A stretch of DNA of 64,000 nucleotides from Sulfuricurvum sp. (GTDB taxonomy: Bacteria; Campylobacterota; Campylobacteria; Campylobacterales; Sulfurimonadaceae). Location: NCBI GenBank assembly GCA_030694265.1, contig JAUXYP010000001.1, forward strand, positions 62,001 to 126,000. Reading direction: 5' to 3'. The stretch's first letter is position 1. Each line of letters opens with the position of its first letter. This document shows, one piece after another, positions 1 to 10,260 of the stretch. Both the position numbers and the translations under genes were made by a program. Below the pieces are notes generated by a model. That model ran no database searches and had not been told where the DNA came from. It was given only the letters and a program-made list of their open reading frames with translations.

Positions 1-99
1 CTCTCCGATAAGGAAGCCGCTCCCCGTGCCGTATGGAGTAGAGACTTGGATGATGTTTTCCATGGCATGATCGAGAACTTTTTGAGTATTAAGGCTCAT
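1..99 (-). CDS. trypsin-like serine protease, N-terminal fragment (cut by window edge)
   Basis: Only the first 33 codons lie in the window; the gene runs leftwards off the edge. The peptide contains STPYGTGSGFLIGE, which resembles the first strand of trypsin/DegP-fold proteases, where an early TGSGF motif precedes the catalytic His. No signal peptide is visible, so a cytoplasmic protein is likely. It starts one base after the stop of the upstream YbjN-like gene, so the two are surely co-transcribed. The catalytic triad is outside the window, so protease activity is inferred from the N-terminal motif alone. Confidence 0.6.
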   Translation of the reverse strand, partial: MSLNTQKVLDHAMENIIQVSTPYGTGSGFLIGE

Positions 100-100
100 A

Positions 101-1420
101 TTAAGACTCCAAAAAATCTAAATTTTTAATTTGTAAATAAAAGCTTTGACTAAAATTGTCCAAGTCGGTGTAATTGAGAAGATTACTAAAGTTTTTTAGC
201 CCTTTATAGCGCTTTTGGTAAGGGATAATGGCTGAGTCTATTTGGTTATGTATGCGTCCCTTGTCAAACTGATTGCTCATAGGAGTATACAGGCGCTTTT
301 CTCCCATATCTTCAAAAAAGTCAGATGCATACACCTGAACGTGTAAGTGCATGAGAGTACGAAGGGTTGGATGGAGTCCATAATTGTACAAAATATACAA
401 TGCGATATAACGATAAATGGCACCGATGACATAGCTGGAATGATTGCTTTTATACCATTTTACTTTCAGAAGCGATTCATCAATAAAAGAGACGATCTCT
501 TCGTGCATTGCTTGGTCAAAAGGGGAAAAAGTATATTCTGCACGATAAATATTCGTTGCAAACTCTTCAATATTTATCGTTTCCAATTCGGACAAATAGG
601 TTTGAAGATCGGCATTTTTATCTTCTGTCGATTTTTCATCATCCATAAAATAGCCGCCGACTTTTTCTGCTATATCTTTGGCCATTTTTTTACGTGGTAT
701 GAGGAGATAATCAATTTGAAGCAGTAATGCAAGGTAGCTAAATGAGACCATGCCAGTATTGTCATTCGCTAAAAGTCCTTGAAGACTTTGTTTGGTTTGA
801 TCAATCCATTTTAGCATCCAGCCATGAAGACGACCGTATTCCTCATGAGAAAGATAGTGAATATTATCAATTTCAAGCAATTCTATTTCTTTAAATTCAC
901 CGGAAAGCATCTCTTTTTCAAAGTCAGAATTGAGAGCTATTTCCCGGAGGGGAAAGAAAATTTTATGAGGAGTAATAGTGGCATTGTCCAAATGAAGTTT
1001 TAACGTTAAAATCCCCTCTTTGTTGCAAAACCGTGCATAAGTGAGTTGAAAATTCCTTTCTAAAAAACGTCTTTTAAGTGCTACGTGCAGCTCTGCTGAT
1101 TTGGCAATAACGGCGGTCGCAATGCAAAAATCTTCCGTGACGGTACCGCGAACAATGGCACATCCTTGCATCAGTTCAAAGGTGATTTTGTCTTCGTATA
1201 CAGTGTAGGTAAGATGCTTTTTGTTCCCTATATGAGTCAGAGAAGAGAGAAAATATTCATATCCTTTGAGCCGATCTCCTTGGACAAATGCCTTGGACGC
1301 TTTTTCAAAGAGTTCATGCTCATCAGGGTTGGGAAGCGAATGGACACCTCTCCCATAATGGGGCACATTGGGAGTAACCGGCGGGTATACCCAATCGTGC
1401 AATAGCGAGAAAAATTTCAC
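101..1420 (-). CDS. hypothetical protein with YbjN/chaperone-like fold segment
   Basis: A 439-residue protein with no signal peptide or membrane segment. I do not recognise it as a named family. Residues about 70-180 follow the pattern of the YbjN / type-III-chaperone-like fold: a strand pair, then a helix with the ALKRRFLERNFQLTYARF core, then a strand ending near LTLKLHLDN and a helix. The C-terminal half is helical and unassigned. The start is GTG, supported by an AAAAGGAACG ribosome site just upstream and a TATAAT box 19 bases before it. It is followed after one base by a trypsin-like protease gene, so it may be that protease's partner, substrate or inhibitor; this is inference. Confidence 0.55.
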   Translation of the reverse strand: MKFFSLLHDWVYPPVTPNVPHYGRGVHSLPNPDEHELFEKASKAFVQGDRLKGYEYFLSSLTHIGNKKHLTYTVYEDKITFELMQGCAIVRGTVTEDFCIATAVIAKSAELHVALKRRFLERNFQLTYARFCNKEGILTLKLHLDNATITPHKIFFPLREIALNSDFEKEMLSGEFKEIELLEIDNIHYLSHEEYGRLHGWMLKWIDQTKQSLQGLLANDNTGMVSFSYLALLLQIDYLLIPRKKMAKDIAEKVGGYFMDDEKSTEDKNADLQTYLSELETINIEEFATNIYRAEYTFSPFDQAMHEEIVSFIDESLLKVKWYKSNHSSYVIGAIYRYIALYILYNYGLHPTLRTLMHLHVQVYASDFFEDMGEKRLYTPMSNQFDKGRIHNQIDSAIIPYQKRYKGLKNFSNLLNYTDLDNFSQSFYLQIKNLDFLES

Positions 1421-1438
1421 ACCGTTCCTTTTGCAAAA

Positions 1439-1444
1439 ATTATA
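1439..1444 (-). promoter_or_regulatory. candidate -10 box for the YbjN-like/protease operon
   Basis: The minus strand reads TATAAT, 19 bases before the GTG start of the YbjN-like gene. No -35 box at normal spacing is visible, which is common for Campylobacterota sigma-70 promoters. It lies back to back with the pyrH promoter in a 98-base spacer. Confidence 0.5.
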
Positions 1445-1487
1445 ATGTATTAAGTGTAGTCAAAGCAACCTTAAAGCGACAATAAAC

Positions 1488-1493
1488 TATAAT
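1488..1493 (+). promoter_or_regulatory. candidate -10 box for pyrH
   Basis: A perfect TATAAT lies 25 bases before the pyrH ATG, with a GAGGGGG ribosome site between them. No convincing -35 box is seen. It probably drives pyrH-rpoZ-spoT-tyrS and beyond, because no later gap in that run exceeds about 21 bases. Confidence 0.55.
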
Positions 1494-1509
1494 ACGCGTA
1501 ATATCATGA

Positions 1510-2229
<720 letters not shown>

Positions 2230-2250
2230 TCATACACAAAGGAAAAACCT

Positions 2251-2466
2251 ATGAGACTCGAAAAATTAACTGCAAAAGCACTTGAAACTGCAAATATCGA
2301 CCGTTACCAATTGGCACTTGCTGTCGCTAAGCGTTCAGAGCAGCTTCAAAATGGTGCATCATCAAAGTTAAATGTTGATTTGAAAAAAATGAAAGCTGCT
2401 GATGTTGCTTTGATGGAGATTGCTGAGGGGCATATCACTATCAAAGGTTTTACAGATAACGCGTAA
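2251..2466 (+). CDS. rpoZ: RNA polymerase omega subunit
   Basis: A 71-residue protein. RLEKLTAKAL at the N-terminus and DRYQLALAVAKRSEQL are the conserved omega segment that clamps the beta' subunit and helps form a ppGpp-binding site in proteobacterial polymerases. It lies between pyrH and spoT; the rpoZ-spoT pairing is widespread in proteobacteria and fits a shared role in the stringent response. An AAAGGAAAA site lies just before the ATG. Confidence 0.93.
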   Translation: MRLEKLTAKALETANIDRYQLALAVAKRSEQLQNGASSKLNVDLKKMKAADVALMEIAEGHITIKGFTDNA

Positions 2467-2487
2467 CTCTTTAGTAAAGCTACATCG

Positions 2488-4650
2488 TTGAATCAAATCG
2501 ATATTGAAAAAATCAAACAGATTAATGATGTAGAGCGTGCTATTGCACATCTGCGTTCATTTATAACTTCCAATGCCGTTGAGCGTGCTTATCTACTTGC
2601 TAGTACCGCTCATGAGGGGCAACTGCGTAAAAGCGGTGAATCTTATGTGGTTCATCCCGTATTAGTCGCATCTCTTGTCGCTGAGTTAACCGGTGATGAG
2701 GCGATGGTGATTGCCGCATTGTTACATGATGTTGTTGAAGATACCCAAACAGGTATCGAGGCGATACGAGACGATTATGGCAATGATGTCGCGCATCTCG
2801 TAGAAGGGTTGACGAAAATTGATATGATTCGCGATGCTGAGCTCATCCCGTCTCATTCAGACCAAAAATTGGTTGTATCCGCGTTAACTTTCCGTAAAAT
2901 GTTATTGGCATCGATTGAGGATGTCCGCGTCCTCGTCGTAAAGTTATGCGATCGCTTGCATAATATGCTTACCTTAGATGCTCTTTCAGAACTGAAACAG
3001 CAACGAATAGCCGAAGAAACCTTGGTTGTTTATGCGCCCATCGCCCATCGCTTAGGAATATCTTTCTTAAAAAATCTTCTTGAAGATTTGAGTTTCAAAT
3101 ACCTTTTTAGAGAAGATCAACTGGCTATTTCCCACTATTTGCAAGAGAATTACCGTTCCATACAAGGCCGGCTGAATGAGTTTTGTAATAAGCTTGGGCA
3201 GATCATGCTCTCTGAGGGATTATGCAGCGAAGATTTTGAAATTCTCAGCCGTGTTAAGCATGATTACTCCATTTATTTAAAAATGCAGCGAAAGGGAATT
3301 GGGATTGATGAAATTCTCGACCTTTTAGCCGTTCGTATTTTGGTTCAAAAGCCTATCGATTGTTATCGTGTTTTGGGTATGGTTCATTTGCATTTTAAAC
3401 CGCTCAATGCGCGCTTCAAAGATTACATTGCTATTCCCAAAGAGAATGGATATCAAACCATTCACACGACAGTATTTGATGAGAGTGCTATTTTTGAGAT
3501 ACAGATTCGTACTTATGAGATGCATGCAACAGCCGAATTGGGTGTTGCTGCCCATTGGAAATACAAAAGCGGCGGGAACAATGCCATCAGTTTGGATTGG
3601 CTGCATAATCTTCAATACCAAAATGAATCGGTTGAAGCATTTTATGAGCTGATCAAAAATGATTTATACAGTGAAGATATCAGCGTCTTCTCGCCCAAGG
3701 GTAAAGCATTTACGTTGCCTCGCGGAGCAGTTGCGCTTGATTTTGCCTATGCAGTTCACACGGCAGTCGGTGATGGTGCTGAGGGATGCTTGGTTAATAA
3801 AGAAAAAGCGAGTTTACTGACTGAACTGCACAATGGTGATATTGTTCGGATCATTACGTCAACTACGCAAAAAAAGATAACGCGATGCAGCTGGATTGAT
3901 ACGGTTAAGACATCACGCGCAAAGTCAAGTATGCGTGCGAACTGCAACCAGCGTATTCGTACGATAGATGCCCAAAGTGGACTTAATATTCTTAGCCTTA
4001 TCTTTCGTTTGAACCCTGAGAAAATAGGTGAAATACTACGAGAAGAGGGCTTGGAAGATCAATGTTACCGAATACCGAGAGAGTTTGATTTTTTAAAAGA
4101 GGTGATACATCGTATTGAAGAGGGGTTGCGTGAAACCAGCCGTTTTGGAACCTTTTGGAGCAGAAAACGTTTTGTGCTTAAATCCTCGGTATTTGCCTCG
4201 ATAGAAGTACTCTCTAATCAGAGTGTTTCGGATGCTGTATTTGATTATTGCTGTCATCCTAAATCGGGGGATGAAATTGTAGGCTTTATGGTTGATAACA
4301 AAGCACATATTCATCATAAGATGTGTAAACATGCCGCGATTATGATGGAAAAGAACGAACCTATGGTATTTGTGCGATGGATGCAGCAGCACTTTAACCG
4401 TTATCATCTCATTATTAGTATGCCAAATGCTCAAGGCTCTTTGGCTGAGTTGTTAACGTATATGGCAAAAATGGGTGCTGATATTAACAGCATTGAGTTG
4501 GGTAAAGAAAAATCTGAACATACTCAATATTGTGAGATGGAGTTTCAAACATTGGAAAATGATTTGAACCGATTGAAATCCAAACTCGAGAAAAAGGGAA
4601 AAATCATACAATTTTTTCGGACCGACGATGCGTACCGAAGCCAAGGATAA
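2488..4650 (+). CDS. spoT: bifunctional (p)ppGpp synthetase/hydrolase
   Basis: A 720-residue long RelA/SpoT homologue, the enzyme that makes and degrades the alarmone (p)ppGpp. The order is an N-terminal HD hydrolase domain (HP at 56-57, HD at 80-81, D155), a synthetase domain with RFKD at 309-312 and the EIQIRT segment near 337-342, a TGS domain from about 398, a Cys/His-bearing zinc-finger/RIS region (CCHPKSGDEIVGF) and a C-terminal ACT domain from about 640. The HD residues are intact, so hydrolase activity is expected. As RFKD is the bifunctional form of the RXKD motif, both activities are likely. The start is TTG with only a weak upstream ribosome site, 21 bases after rpoZ. Confidence 0.95.
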   Translation: MNQIDIEKIKQINDVERAIAHLRSFITSNAVERAYLLASTAHEGQLRKSGESYVVHPVLVASLVAELTGDEAMVIAALLHDVVEDTQTGIEAIRDDYGNDVAHLVEGLTKIDMIRDAELIPSHSDQKLVVSALTFRKMLLASIEDVRVLVVKLCDRLHNMLTLDALSELKQQRIAEETLVVYAPIAHRLGISFLKNLLEDLSFKYLFREDQLAISHYLQENYRSIQGRLNEFCNKLGQIMLSEGLCSEDFEILSRVKHDYSIYLKMQRKGIGIDEILDLLAVRILVQKPIDCYRVLGMVHLHFKPLNARFKDYIAIPKENGYQTIHTTVFDESAIFEIQIRTYEMHATAELGVAAHWKYKSGGNNAISLDWLHNLQYQNESVEAFYELIKNDLYSEDISVFSPKGKAFTLPRGAVALDFAYAVHTAVGDGAEGCLVNKEKASLLTELHNGDIVRIITSTTQKKITRCSWIDTVKTSRAKSSMRANCNQRIRTIDAQSGLNILSLIFRLNPEKIGEILREEGLEDQCYRIPREFDFLKEVIHRIEEGLRETSRFGTFWSRKRFVLKSSVFASIEVLSNQSVSDAVFDYCCHPKSGDEIVGFMVDNKAHIHHKMCKHAAIMMEKNEPMVFVRWMQQHFNRYHLIISMPNAQGSLAELLTYMAKMGADINSIELGKEKSEHTQYCEMEFQTLENDLNRLKSKLEKKGKIIQFFRTDDAYRSQG

Positions 4651-4653
4651 AAA

Positions 4654-5853
4654 ATGATACAAGAAGCATTACAAGAGATTAAACGTGGAACTGCAGAAAT
4701 AATTGATGATGCTCGTATAGAGACATTGCTCAAAGCCTATTATGAAAAAGGGACAAACTATACAGTTAAAGCCGGTTTTGATCCTACGGCACCCGATTTG
4801 CACCTAGGGCATACGGTGCTGCTGCACAAGTTAGCAACGTTTCAAAAATATGGGGCAAATGTACAGTTCTTGATCGGTGATTTTACGGCGCAAATCGGTG
4901 ATCCTACCGGGAAAAGTGAAACCCGTAAAAAGCTTCTTCCGGCGCAAATCGCGCAAAATGCCCAAAGCTATAAAGATCAAGTATTTAAAATTCTCGATCC
5001 TCAAAAAACAACAGTAGTCTTTAACTCTGAGTGGATCAACGCTTTGGGTGCAGCAGGAATGTTGGAGCTTACGACCACGTTTAATGTCGCACGAATGTTG
5101 GAGCGTGATGATTTTGAAAAACGTTACAAGAGTAACATTTCGATCTCCATCAGTGAATTTTTGTATCCATTACTCCAAGGGTATGACAGTGTTCACCTTA
5201 AAAGCGATGTTGAGATTGGCGGAACCGATCAGAAATTTAATCTTTTGATGGGCCGTCATTTACAGCGTGCATACGAAGTCGGTAAAGAGCAAGCGGTATT
5301 GATGATGCCGATTCTTGAAGGGCTTGACGGCGTACAAAAAATGTCGAAGAGTTTGGGCAATTACATCGCTGTTGCCGATGAGCCCAACGATATGTATGGT
5401 AAAATTTTGAGTATTAGCGACACCTTGATGTGGCGCTATTATGAACTTTTGAGCAGTAAAACGCTGGTTGAAATTTCAGCTCTACGCGCAGGTGTAGAAG
5501 AGGGAACGCTGCACCCTAAAAAAGTAAAAGAGGCATTGGCAATCGAGATTACAGAGCGGTTTCATTCTGCAGAACAAGCACAGGCAGCTGCAGCTGAGTT
5601 TCAAAGAGTACACGCCCAAAGCGAGATTCCAACAGAAATGGAGGAATACAGTTTTGAGGGGCCTGTTTGGATTGCGAAATTATTAGTGGATGCAATGTTA
5701 AGCCCATCTACTTCCCAAGCGCGTAGGGATATTAAGCAAGGCTCTGTTAAAATTGATCAAAATAAACTGAGTGATGATCAGTTACAATTAGAAGCAGGCG
5801 AGTATGTCTTGCAAATCGGCAAACGAAAATTTGCCAGAATAAAGGTATCCTAA
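4654..5853 (+). CDS. tyrS: tyrosyl-tRNA synthetase
   Basis: A 399-residue class I aminoacyl-tRNA synthetase that charges tRNA-Tyr. The HIGH-type motif is HLGH at 50-53, followed by the [20 protein letters not shown] segment near 74-93, and the KMSKS motif is at 229-233. The C-terminal 60 residues form an S4-like RNA-binding domain ([15 protein letters not shown]). ATG lies 3 bases after the spoT stop with AAGGA upstream. The stop overlaps the next start as TAATG. Confidence 0.96.
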   Translation: MIQEALQEIKRGTAEIIDDARIETLLKAYYEKGTNYTVKAGFDPTAPDLHLGHTVLLHKLATFQKYGANVQFLIGDFTAQIGDPTGKSETRKKLLPAQIAQNAQSYKDQVFKILDPQKTTVVFNSEWINALGAAGMLELTTTFNVARMLERDDFEKRYKSNISISISEFLYPLLQGYDSVHLKSDVEIGGTDQKFNLLMGRHLQRAYEVGKEQAVLMMPILEGLDGVQKMSKSLGNYIAVADEPNDMYGKILSISDTLMWRYYELLSSKTLVEISALRAGVEEGTLHPKKVKEALAIEITERFHSAEQAQAAAAEFQRVHAQSEIPTEMEEYSFEGPVWIAKLLVDAMLSPSTSQARRDIKQGSVKIDQNKLSDDQLQLEAGEYVLQIGKRKFARIKVS

Positions 5854-6944
5854 TGAGCTTTAAGCCACTTAAAATCGGTAAATTTATTATTCCTGTTCCT
5901 ATTGTTCAAGGCGGAATGGGTGTTGGTATCAGCTGGGACCAGCTTGCAGGAAGTGTTTCCAAAGAGGGTGGCCTTGGGGTCATCAGTTCAGTCGGAACCG
6001 GTAATTATGATAATAAATCATATTCAGACAGATTGGTTGCCAATAGACCGTTGGAAGTCGAAAATTTTTATTCCAAAAAAGGGCTTGTAGCCATTTTTGA
6101 AAACGCCCGTAAAATCTGTGGAGACGCACCTTTGGCATGTAACGTTTTATATGCAATCAACGATTATGGGCGTGTTGTTCGTGATGCGTGTGAAGCAGGG
6201 GCGAATATCATTATCACAGGGGCAGGGTTGCCGACTAATATGCCTGAATTTACGGCTGATTTTCCAGACGTTGCTCTAGTGCCGATTGTCTCTTCCTCAA
6301 AAGCTCTTTCTATTATTTGTAAACGTTGGCAAAAGCGCTATAATCGCTTGCCGGATGCTGTTATCCTTGAGGGACCAAAGAGTGGTGGACATCAGGGATT
6401 TACCTATGAGCAGTGCGGTATGGATGAATATCAGCTTGAAAATTTAGTGAGACCGGTTGTCGAAGAAGCGGCATTGTGGGGTGGAATTCCTGTTATTGCT
6501 GCTGGCGGTATTTGGGATAAAAATGACATTGATGAAATGATGAGTCTAGGTGCTGCAGGTGTTCAAATGGGGACACGGTTTATCGGCACCTTTGAATGTG
6601 ATGCGCACCAAAACTTTAAACAAGTATTATTAGATGCAGGTGAAGAGGACATCACCTTGATGAAATCACCTGTTGGGTATCCGGCACGTGGGGTACGTAC
6701 GAATCTTCACGGTCTTATCGATACACGTACGGGTCCTGCTATCAAATGTATTTCTAACTGCGTTGCTCCATGTAACCGTGGTGTTGAGGCCAAAGAAGTT
6801 GGTTTTTGTATTGCTGATCGCCTCAGTGATGCGTATTTCGGAGATTTAGAGCTGGGACTATTTTTCTCAGGGAGTAATGGATACCGTATTGATAAAATCA
6901 TTTCTGTCAAAGAATTGATGGAGAAATTGACACAAGGCGAATAA
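5853..6944 (+). CDS. nitronate monooxygenase (FMN-dependent, 2-nitropropane dioxygenase family)
   Basis: A 363-residue TIM-barrel flavoprotein. The N-terminal QGGMGVGIS loop, EGPKSGGHQGF in the middle (carrying the family's conserved His) and the phosphate-binding stretch AAGVQMGTRF mark the NMO/FabK-like group. Such enzymes oxidise alkyl nitronates; a substrate cannot be assigned here. A FabK-type enoyl-ACP reductase is the alternative, but that branch usually lacks the GGH motif. It is translationally coupled to tyrS (TAATG). A Cys-containing loop (CISNCVAPCNRG) sits near the C-terminus. Confidence 0.85.
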   Translation: MSFKPLKIGKFIIPVPIVQGGMGVGISWDQLAGSVSKEGGLGVISSVGTGNYDNKSYSDRLVANRPLEVENFYSKKGLVAIFENARKICGDAPLACNVLYAINDYGRVVRDACEAGANIIITGAGLPTNMPEFTADFPDVALVPIVSSSKALSIICKRWQKRYNRLPDAVILEGPKSGGHQGFTYEQCGMDEYQLENLVRPVVEEAALWGGIPVIAAGGIWDKNDIDEMMSLGAAGVQMGTRFIGTFECDAHQNFKQVLLDAGEEDITLMKSPVGYPARGVRTNLHGLIDTRTGPAIKCISNCVAPCNRGVEAKEVGFCIADRLSDAYFGDLELGLFFSGSNGYRIDKIISVKELMEKLTQGE

Positions 6945-6947
6945 GTT

Positions 6948-8567
6948 TTGAAGTTAGGGCAGATTTTCTTTCTTATTTTAGTATTGTTATCTTTTAATGT
7001 CATCGCTGCAGATGATGTATCACGTCTTGATGCGGCTAAAAAAGCGCTTCAAAGCAATGATGAAATTGAGCAGTTTCGTGGTTATAATGAGTGTAAAACC
7101 ATCTACTTGCGTGCAAATCTGAATAAAAATTCAGACTTAGCACGTGATGCACTTATCGGGATTGTCAAGGGTGGTGAAGTTCTTGGTATTGACATTGCTA
7201 AATACAAAACAGAATTGGCAAAACTACAGCCAGTAGTTCAAACGACAGTAGCCACCATTGTTGCAATGGCGCCTGTTACGGCAGTAAAATCTTCTGAAAC
7301 ACTACAAAAACCGCTTCTATTTCCTAAAGAATACATGAAAGTACCCAGCGCAAAGACGAAGGAAACGCCTAATAGCTTCCTAGCACCGACCAGTGCCCAG
7401 TTATTTAAACTTGCAGAGCCGATAAAAATATCCGCAGAGAGTGAACCCGTAAAGCAGCGTCATCACTTACTGGAGACGAAATGGAAAGATACCGGATTGG
7501 AATTGCTTTTTGATGCTCCGGTAGACGTAAAAGAGATCCATCTTTCAAAAATCATTGAATCTGAGAAACAGCGTTTTCGTTACATTATTGATATTGATTC
7601 AGCAACATTAGCTCAAACGAAAATACTGGAACATAAGAGTATCAATCAAATTCGTATAGCTCAATACGATTCCAAAACACTGCGTATGGTTATTGAGCAT
7701 AATCAGGCTATTGCGGTAAAACCCGTTGCCATTGGTTCATCTATTTATATTGATTTGTCATTGCAAACTATTACTAAAGAACAGCCGGCATCTCCTCCTG
7801 TTGCAATTTTAAAGCCTCCTGCTTTTGTGTTACCACCACTAATAGAGGCTCTTCCCCCCTTGGTTAATGTCACACCCAAGGATCGCAGTAAGAAAGTGAT
7901 TGTCATTGATCCGGGCCATGGCGGAAAAGATAGTGGTGCTACGGGCAATGGCTACATGGAAAAAAATATCGTCTTACAAATTGGCTTAGAGCTTTCTGAA
8001 CAGTTAAAGGCTATGGGCTATACCGTCTATATGACACGTTCAACAGATGTGTTTATTGAGCTAAAAGACCGTACGAAATTTGCCAATGACAAGATGGCAG
8101 ATCTCTTTTTATCAGTTCATGCGAACGCAATCCCAAAAGGTGCTGATGCGAATGCTGCTTACGGTATTGAAACCTATTTTCTTTCACCGGGGCGAAGCGA
8201 ACGGGCAATGCGCGTTGCGGCATTGGAAAATTCTGAAGACATGGGAGAGATGGGTGCATTTGGAAAACTTAGCTTCTTAAATGTGCTTAATACAGAAAAA
8301 ATTATTGCTTCCAATAAGCTAGCAATCGATATTCAAAAAGGTGTTTTGAATAACTTACGTAAACTTTTCCCGAATGTCAAAGATAATGGTGCCCGAGAAG
8401 CCCCTTTTTGGGTTTTGGTTGGGGCACAAATGCCGGCAATCTTGCTAGAAACAGGCTATATCAGCAATCCGGATGAATCGACTCGTATTGCAGATTCAAA
8501 ATACCAAAAATGGATGGTTGAGGGAATGATTGACGGCGTAAAGCATTACTTCGCAAATAATCCATAA
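6948..8567 (+). CDS. amiC: periplasmic N-acetylmuramoyl-L-alanine amidase (AmiC-like)
   Basis: A 539-residue exported zinc amidase that cuts the MurNAc-L-Ala bond and helps separate daughter cells. There is a signal peptide at 1-21, a low-complexity N-terminal helical region, an AMIN peptidoglycan-targeting domain around 170-275, a proline-rich linker and an Amidase_3 domain from about 316. Zinc ligands and catalytic residues are visible as H324 in DPGHGG, E338, H391 in SVHANA and E501 in ILLETGYISN. The start is TTG, 3 bases after the nitronate monooxygenase stop, with AAGGCG upstream inside that gene. Confidence 0.93.
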   Translation: MKLGQIFFLILVLLSFNVIAADDVSRLDAAKKALQSNDEIEQFRGYNECKTIYLRANLNKNSDLARDALIGIVKGGEVLGIDIAKYKTELAKLQPVVQTTVATIVAMAPVTAVKSSETLQKPLLFPKEYMKVPSAKTKETPNSFLAPTSAQLFKLAEPIKISAESEPVKQRHHLLETKWKDTGLELLFDAPVDVKEIHLSKIIESEKQRFRYIIDIDSATLAQTKILEHKSINQIRIAQYDSKTLRMVIEHNQAIAVKPVAIGSSIYIDLSLQTITKEQPASPPVAILKPPAFVLPPLIEALPPLVNVTPKDRSKKVIVIDPGHGGKDSGATGNGYMEKNIVLQIGLELSEQLKAMGYTVYMTRSTDVFIELKDRTKFANDKMADLFLSVHANAIPKGADANAAYGIETYFLSPGRSERAMRVAALENSEDMGEMGAFGKLSFLNVLNTEKIIASNKLAIDIQKGVLNNLRKLFPNVKDNGAREAPFWVLVGAQMPAILLETGYISNPDESTRIADSKYQKWMVEGMIDGVKHYFANNP

Positions 8568-8645
8568 GTATATTAGAACTTACTAATCCAAAAAAATATC
8601 ACTCTCTTAGAAGAAATCTTTCTCTAATACCTCCAAAATCTTTAA

Positions 8646-8725
8646 ATGTTACACTATTGTCACATAAATAAGATATAGTACTTAATGCTTTTTTTTAAGT
8701 TTATATGTTTTTTATAGTGTAACAT
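8646..8725. repeat. 12-bp perfect inverted repeat upstream of the CetB-like gene (possible operator pair)
   Basis: ATGTTACACTAT at 8646-8657 is repeated as its exact reverse complement at 8714-8725, 56 bases apart. The right copy overlaps a TATAGT box at 8713-8718 that is well placed (28 bases before the ATG) to be the promoter of the PAS/chemoreceptor pair. The geometry suggests two sites for one DNA-binding regulator that could loop the DNA. A terminator-type hairpin is unlikely with such a long loop. The regulator is unknown. Confidence 0.45.
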
Positions 8726-8746
8726 AGATTCAGAAGGTGGAAAAAA

Positions 8747-9133
8747 ATGAGTAAAGAGTACGTTTTAAAAGATACTGATTTTTTGGTATCGCAAACGGAT
8801 GAGAAAGGGAAAATCCTTTTTGCTAATGACGACTTTTGCAAAATTGCCGGATATACAATTGATGAACTGGTTGGAAAGCCGCATAGTATTGTCCGTCATG
8901 CGGATATGCCAAAAACTGCATTCAAAGATTTATGGGATACGGTCAGCAGTGGCAAAGTATGGACAGGCTATGTAAAGAATGTGACTAAAAGTGGTGGATT
9001 CTATTGGGTTTTTGCGACGGTTTTTCCAAATATCGCATGTGAGAGTGGAGCATGTGGATTTTTATCATGCCGACGTAAGCCTTCTGCTGATGAAATTGCT
9101 GTAGCAGAGCGTCTTTATCAAACAATGCATTAA
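8747..9133 (+). CDS. PAS-domain redox/energy sensor, CetB/Aer-like
   Basis: A 128-residue cytoplasmic protein made of one PAS domain. The pattern ILFANDDFCKIAGYTIDELVG, then PHSIVRHADMPKTAF, then GYVKNVTKSGGFYWV is that of the FAD-binding PAS domain of E. coli Aer and C. jejuni CetB. It lies 9 bases before a short chemoreceptor, as in the C. jejuni bipartite energy-taxis system where CetB (PAS) signals through CetA (membrane MCP). FAD binding is inferred from family resemblance. A GAAGGTGG ribosome site precedes ATG. Confidence 0.8.
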   Translation: MSKEYVLKDTDFLVSQTDEKGKILFANDDFCKIAGYTIDELVGKPHSIVRHADMPKTAFKDLWDTVSSGKVWTGYVKNVTKSGGFYWVFATVFPNIACESGACGFLSCRRKPSADEIAVAERLYQTMH

Positions 9134-9142
9134 AGGGAGAAG

Positions 9143-10252
9143 ATGAAAAATTCTGTAAAAATAATTATTCTTATAATTGTTGCAGTTTGTGGACTATTAA
9201 TCGGTGTTGTGACTCAAAGTGTGGGGGTGCTCATCGGAGCTGTGGTTGCAATGCTAATTATGTCAATGTGGATGGTAACGAGTCGTTCTAGCGGTAAGGA
9301 AGAGATAAATAAACAAATGGATAACTTCTTAGAGCTAATAAACTTTAAACGTAACCGTTTATCGCTGATGGATGCAAAACCGGGAAGTATGGAAGATAAA
9401 CTAAACGCATTGGTATTGGCATATGAAGAGATGCTATTGCAAGATACCGCAGTTGCAGGGGAAATGGTTCTGCTAGGTGATAAAGTACGACAGGGCCATT
9501 ATGAGTGTCGTGTAGGTAGTGATTCAAAAACTCCCCATGTCCATTTACTCCGAAAAACGATGAACAATACCTTGAATGCGATTGAAGAGAATTTGGATAA
9601 TGCTATCCATGTTTTGGAAGCATTGTGTGAAGGAAAATTTTTAAGTCGTGTCGATGTGAATGTAGATGCAAAAATGGGCCAGATGCTTGAAAAGATTAAT
9701 CTTCTAGGGGCTGCATTACAATCCATGGAATCTCAAAATAATGAAGCCAAAGAAGTTCTTTACAATAGTTCACGCCATCTTAAAGAGACGATTGAAGAGC
9801 TTCGTTCGACTAAATTTGTCGAACTCAACGGAATGATTGAAACGACGGTAAAGCGGATACAAAATGTTGCGGGGAAAGAACATGCCCTTGCTGATAATCT
9901 TAAAGCATTAGCAAGTAATGCACGTGAAACGAAAGATATTTTGATCACCATCAGTGATATTGCAGATCAAACAAACCTTTTAGCGTTGAATGCAGCGATT
10001 GAGGCTGCTCGTGCCGGTGAACATGGACGCGGATTTGCGGTTGTCGCCGATGAAGTACGTAAATTGGCCGAACGAACGCAACAAAGTTTGGCTGAAATCT
10101 CAGCCACGATCAATGTGTTGATACAAGCAATTAGCGACAATAGTGAAGCGTTGAATGAAAATATGGATGATATGGTAGATTTAACACACTATGTGGGTAC
10201 GGTAGATCGAAAGATGGATGATTTGCTTGTTTCAATGGATACTATGATCTAA
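9143..10252 (+). CDS. short methyl-accepting chemotaxis protein, CetA-like
   Basis: A 369-residue receptor with two close N-terminal membrane segments (about 5-25 and 27-46), almost no periplasmic loop, a linker/HAMP-like helical region and the MCP signalling hairpin ([18 protein letters not shown] from residue 272). Lacking a ligand domain, it must take its signal from another protein, and the PAS protein 9 bases upstream is the obvious partner (CetB/CetA model). The protein ends soon after the hairpin return helix, with no CheR-tethering pentapeptide. The hairpin DNA is almost identical to that of the facing receptor gene. Confidence 0.85.
   Translation: MKNSVKIIILIIVAVCGLLIGVVTQSVGVLIGAVVAMLIMSMWMVTSRSSGKEEINKQMDNFLELINFKRNRLSLMDAKPGSMEDKLNALVLAYEEMLLQDTAVAGEMVLLGDKVRQGHYECRVGSDSKTPHVHLLRKTMNNTLNAIEENLDNAIHVLEALCEGKFLSRVDVNVDAKMGQMLEKINLLGAALQSMESQNNEAKEVLYNSSRHLKETIEELRSTKFVELNGMIETTVKRIQNVAGKEHALADNLKALASNARETKDILITISDIADQTNLLALNAAIEAARAGEHGRGFAVVADEVRKLAERTQQSLAEISATINVLIQAISDNSEALNENMDDMVDLTHYVGTVDRKMDDLLVSMDTMI
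9989..10074 (+). repeat. 86-bp exact inverted repeat, left copy (MCP signalling hairpin)
   Basis: These 86 bases, coding the MCP tip helices, occur base for base as the reverse complement at 10656-10741 inside the facing receptor gene, including all synonymous positions. Flanking sequence on both sides is similar but has mismatches. This suggests recent gene conversion or intrachromosomal recombination. Confidence 0.8.
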
Positions 10253-10260
10253 ATAGATCC

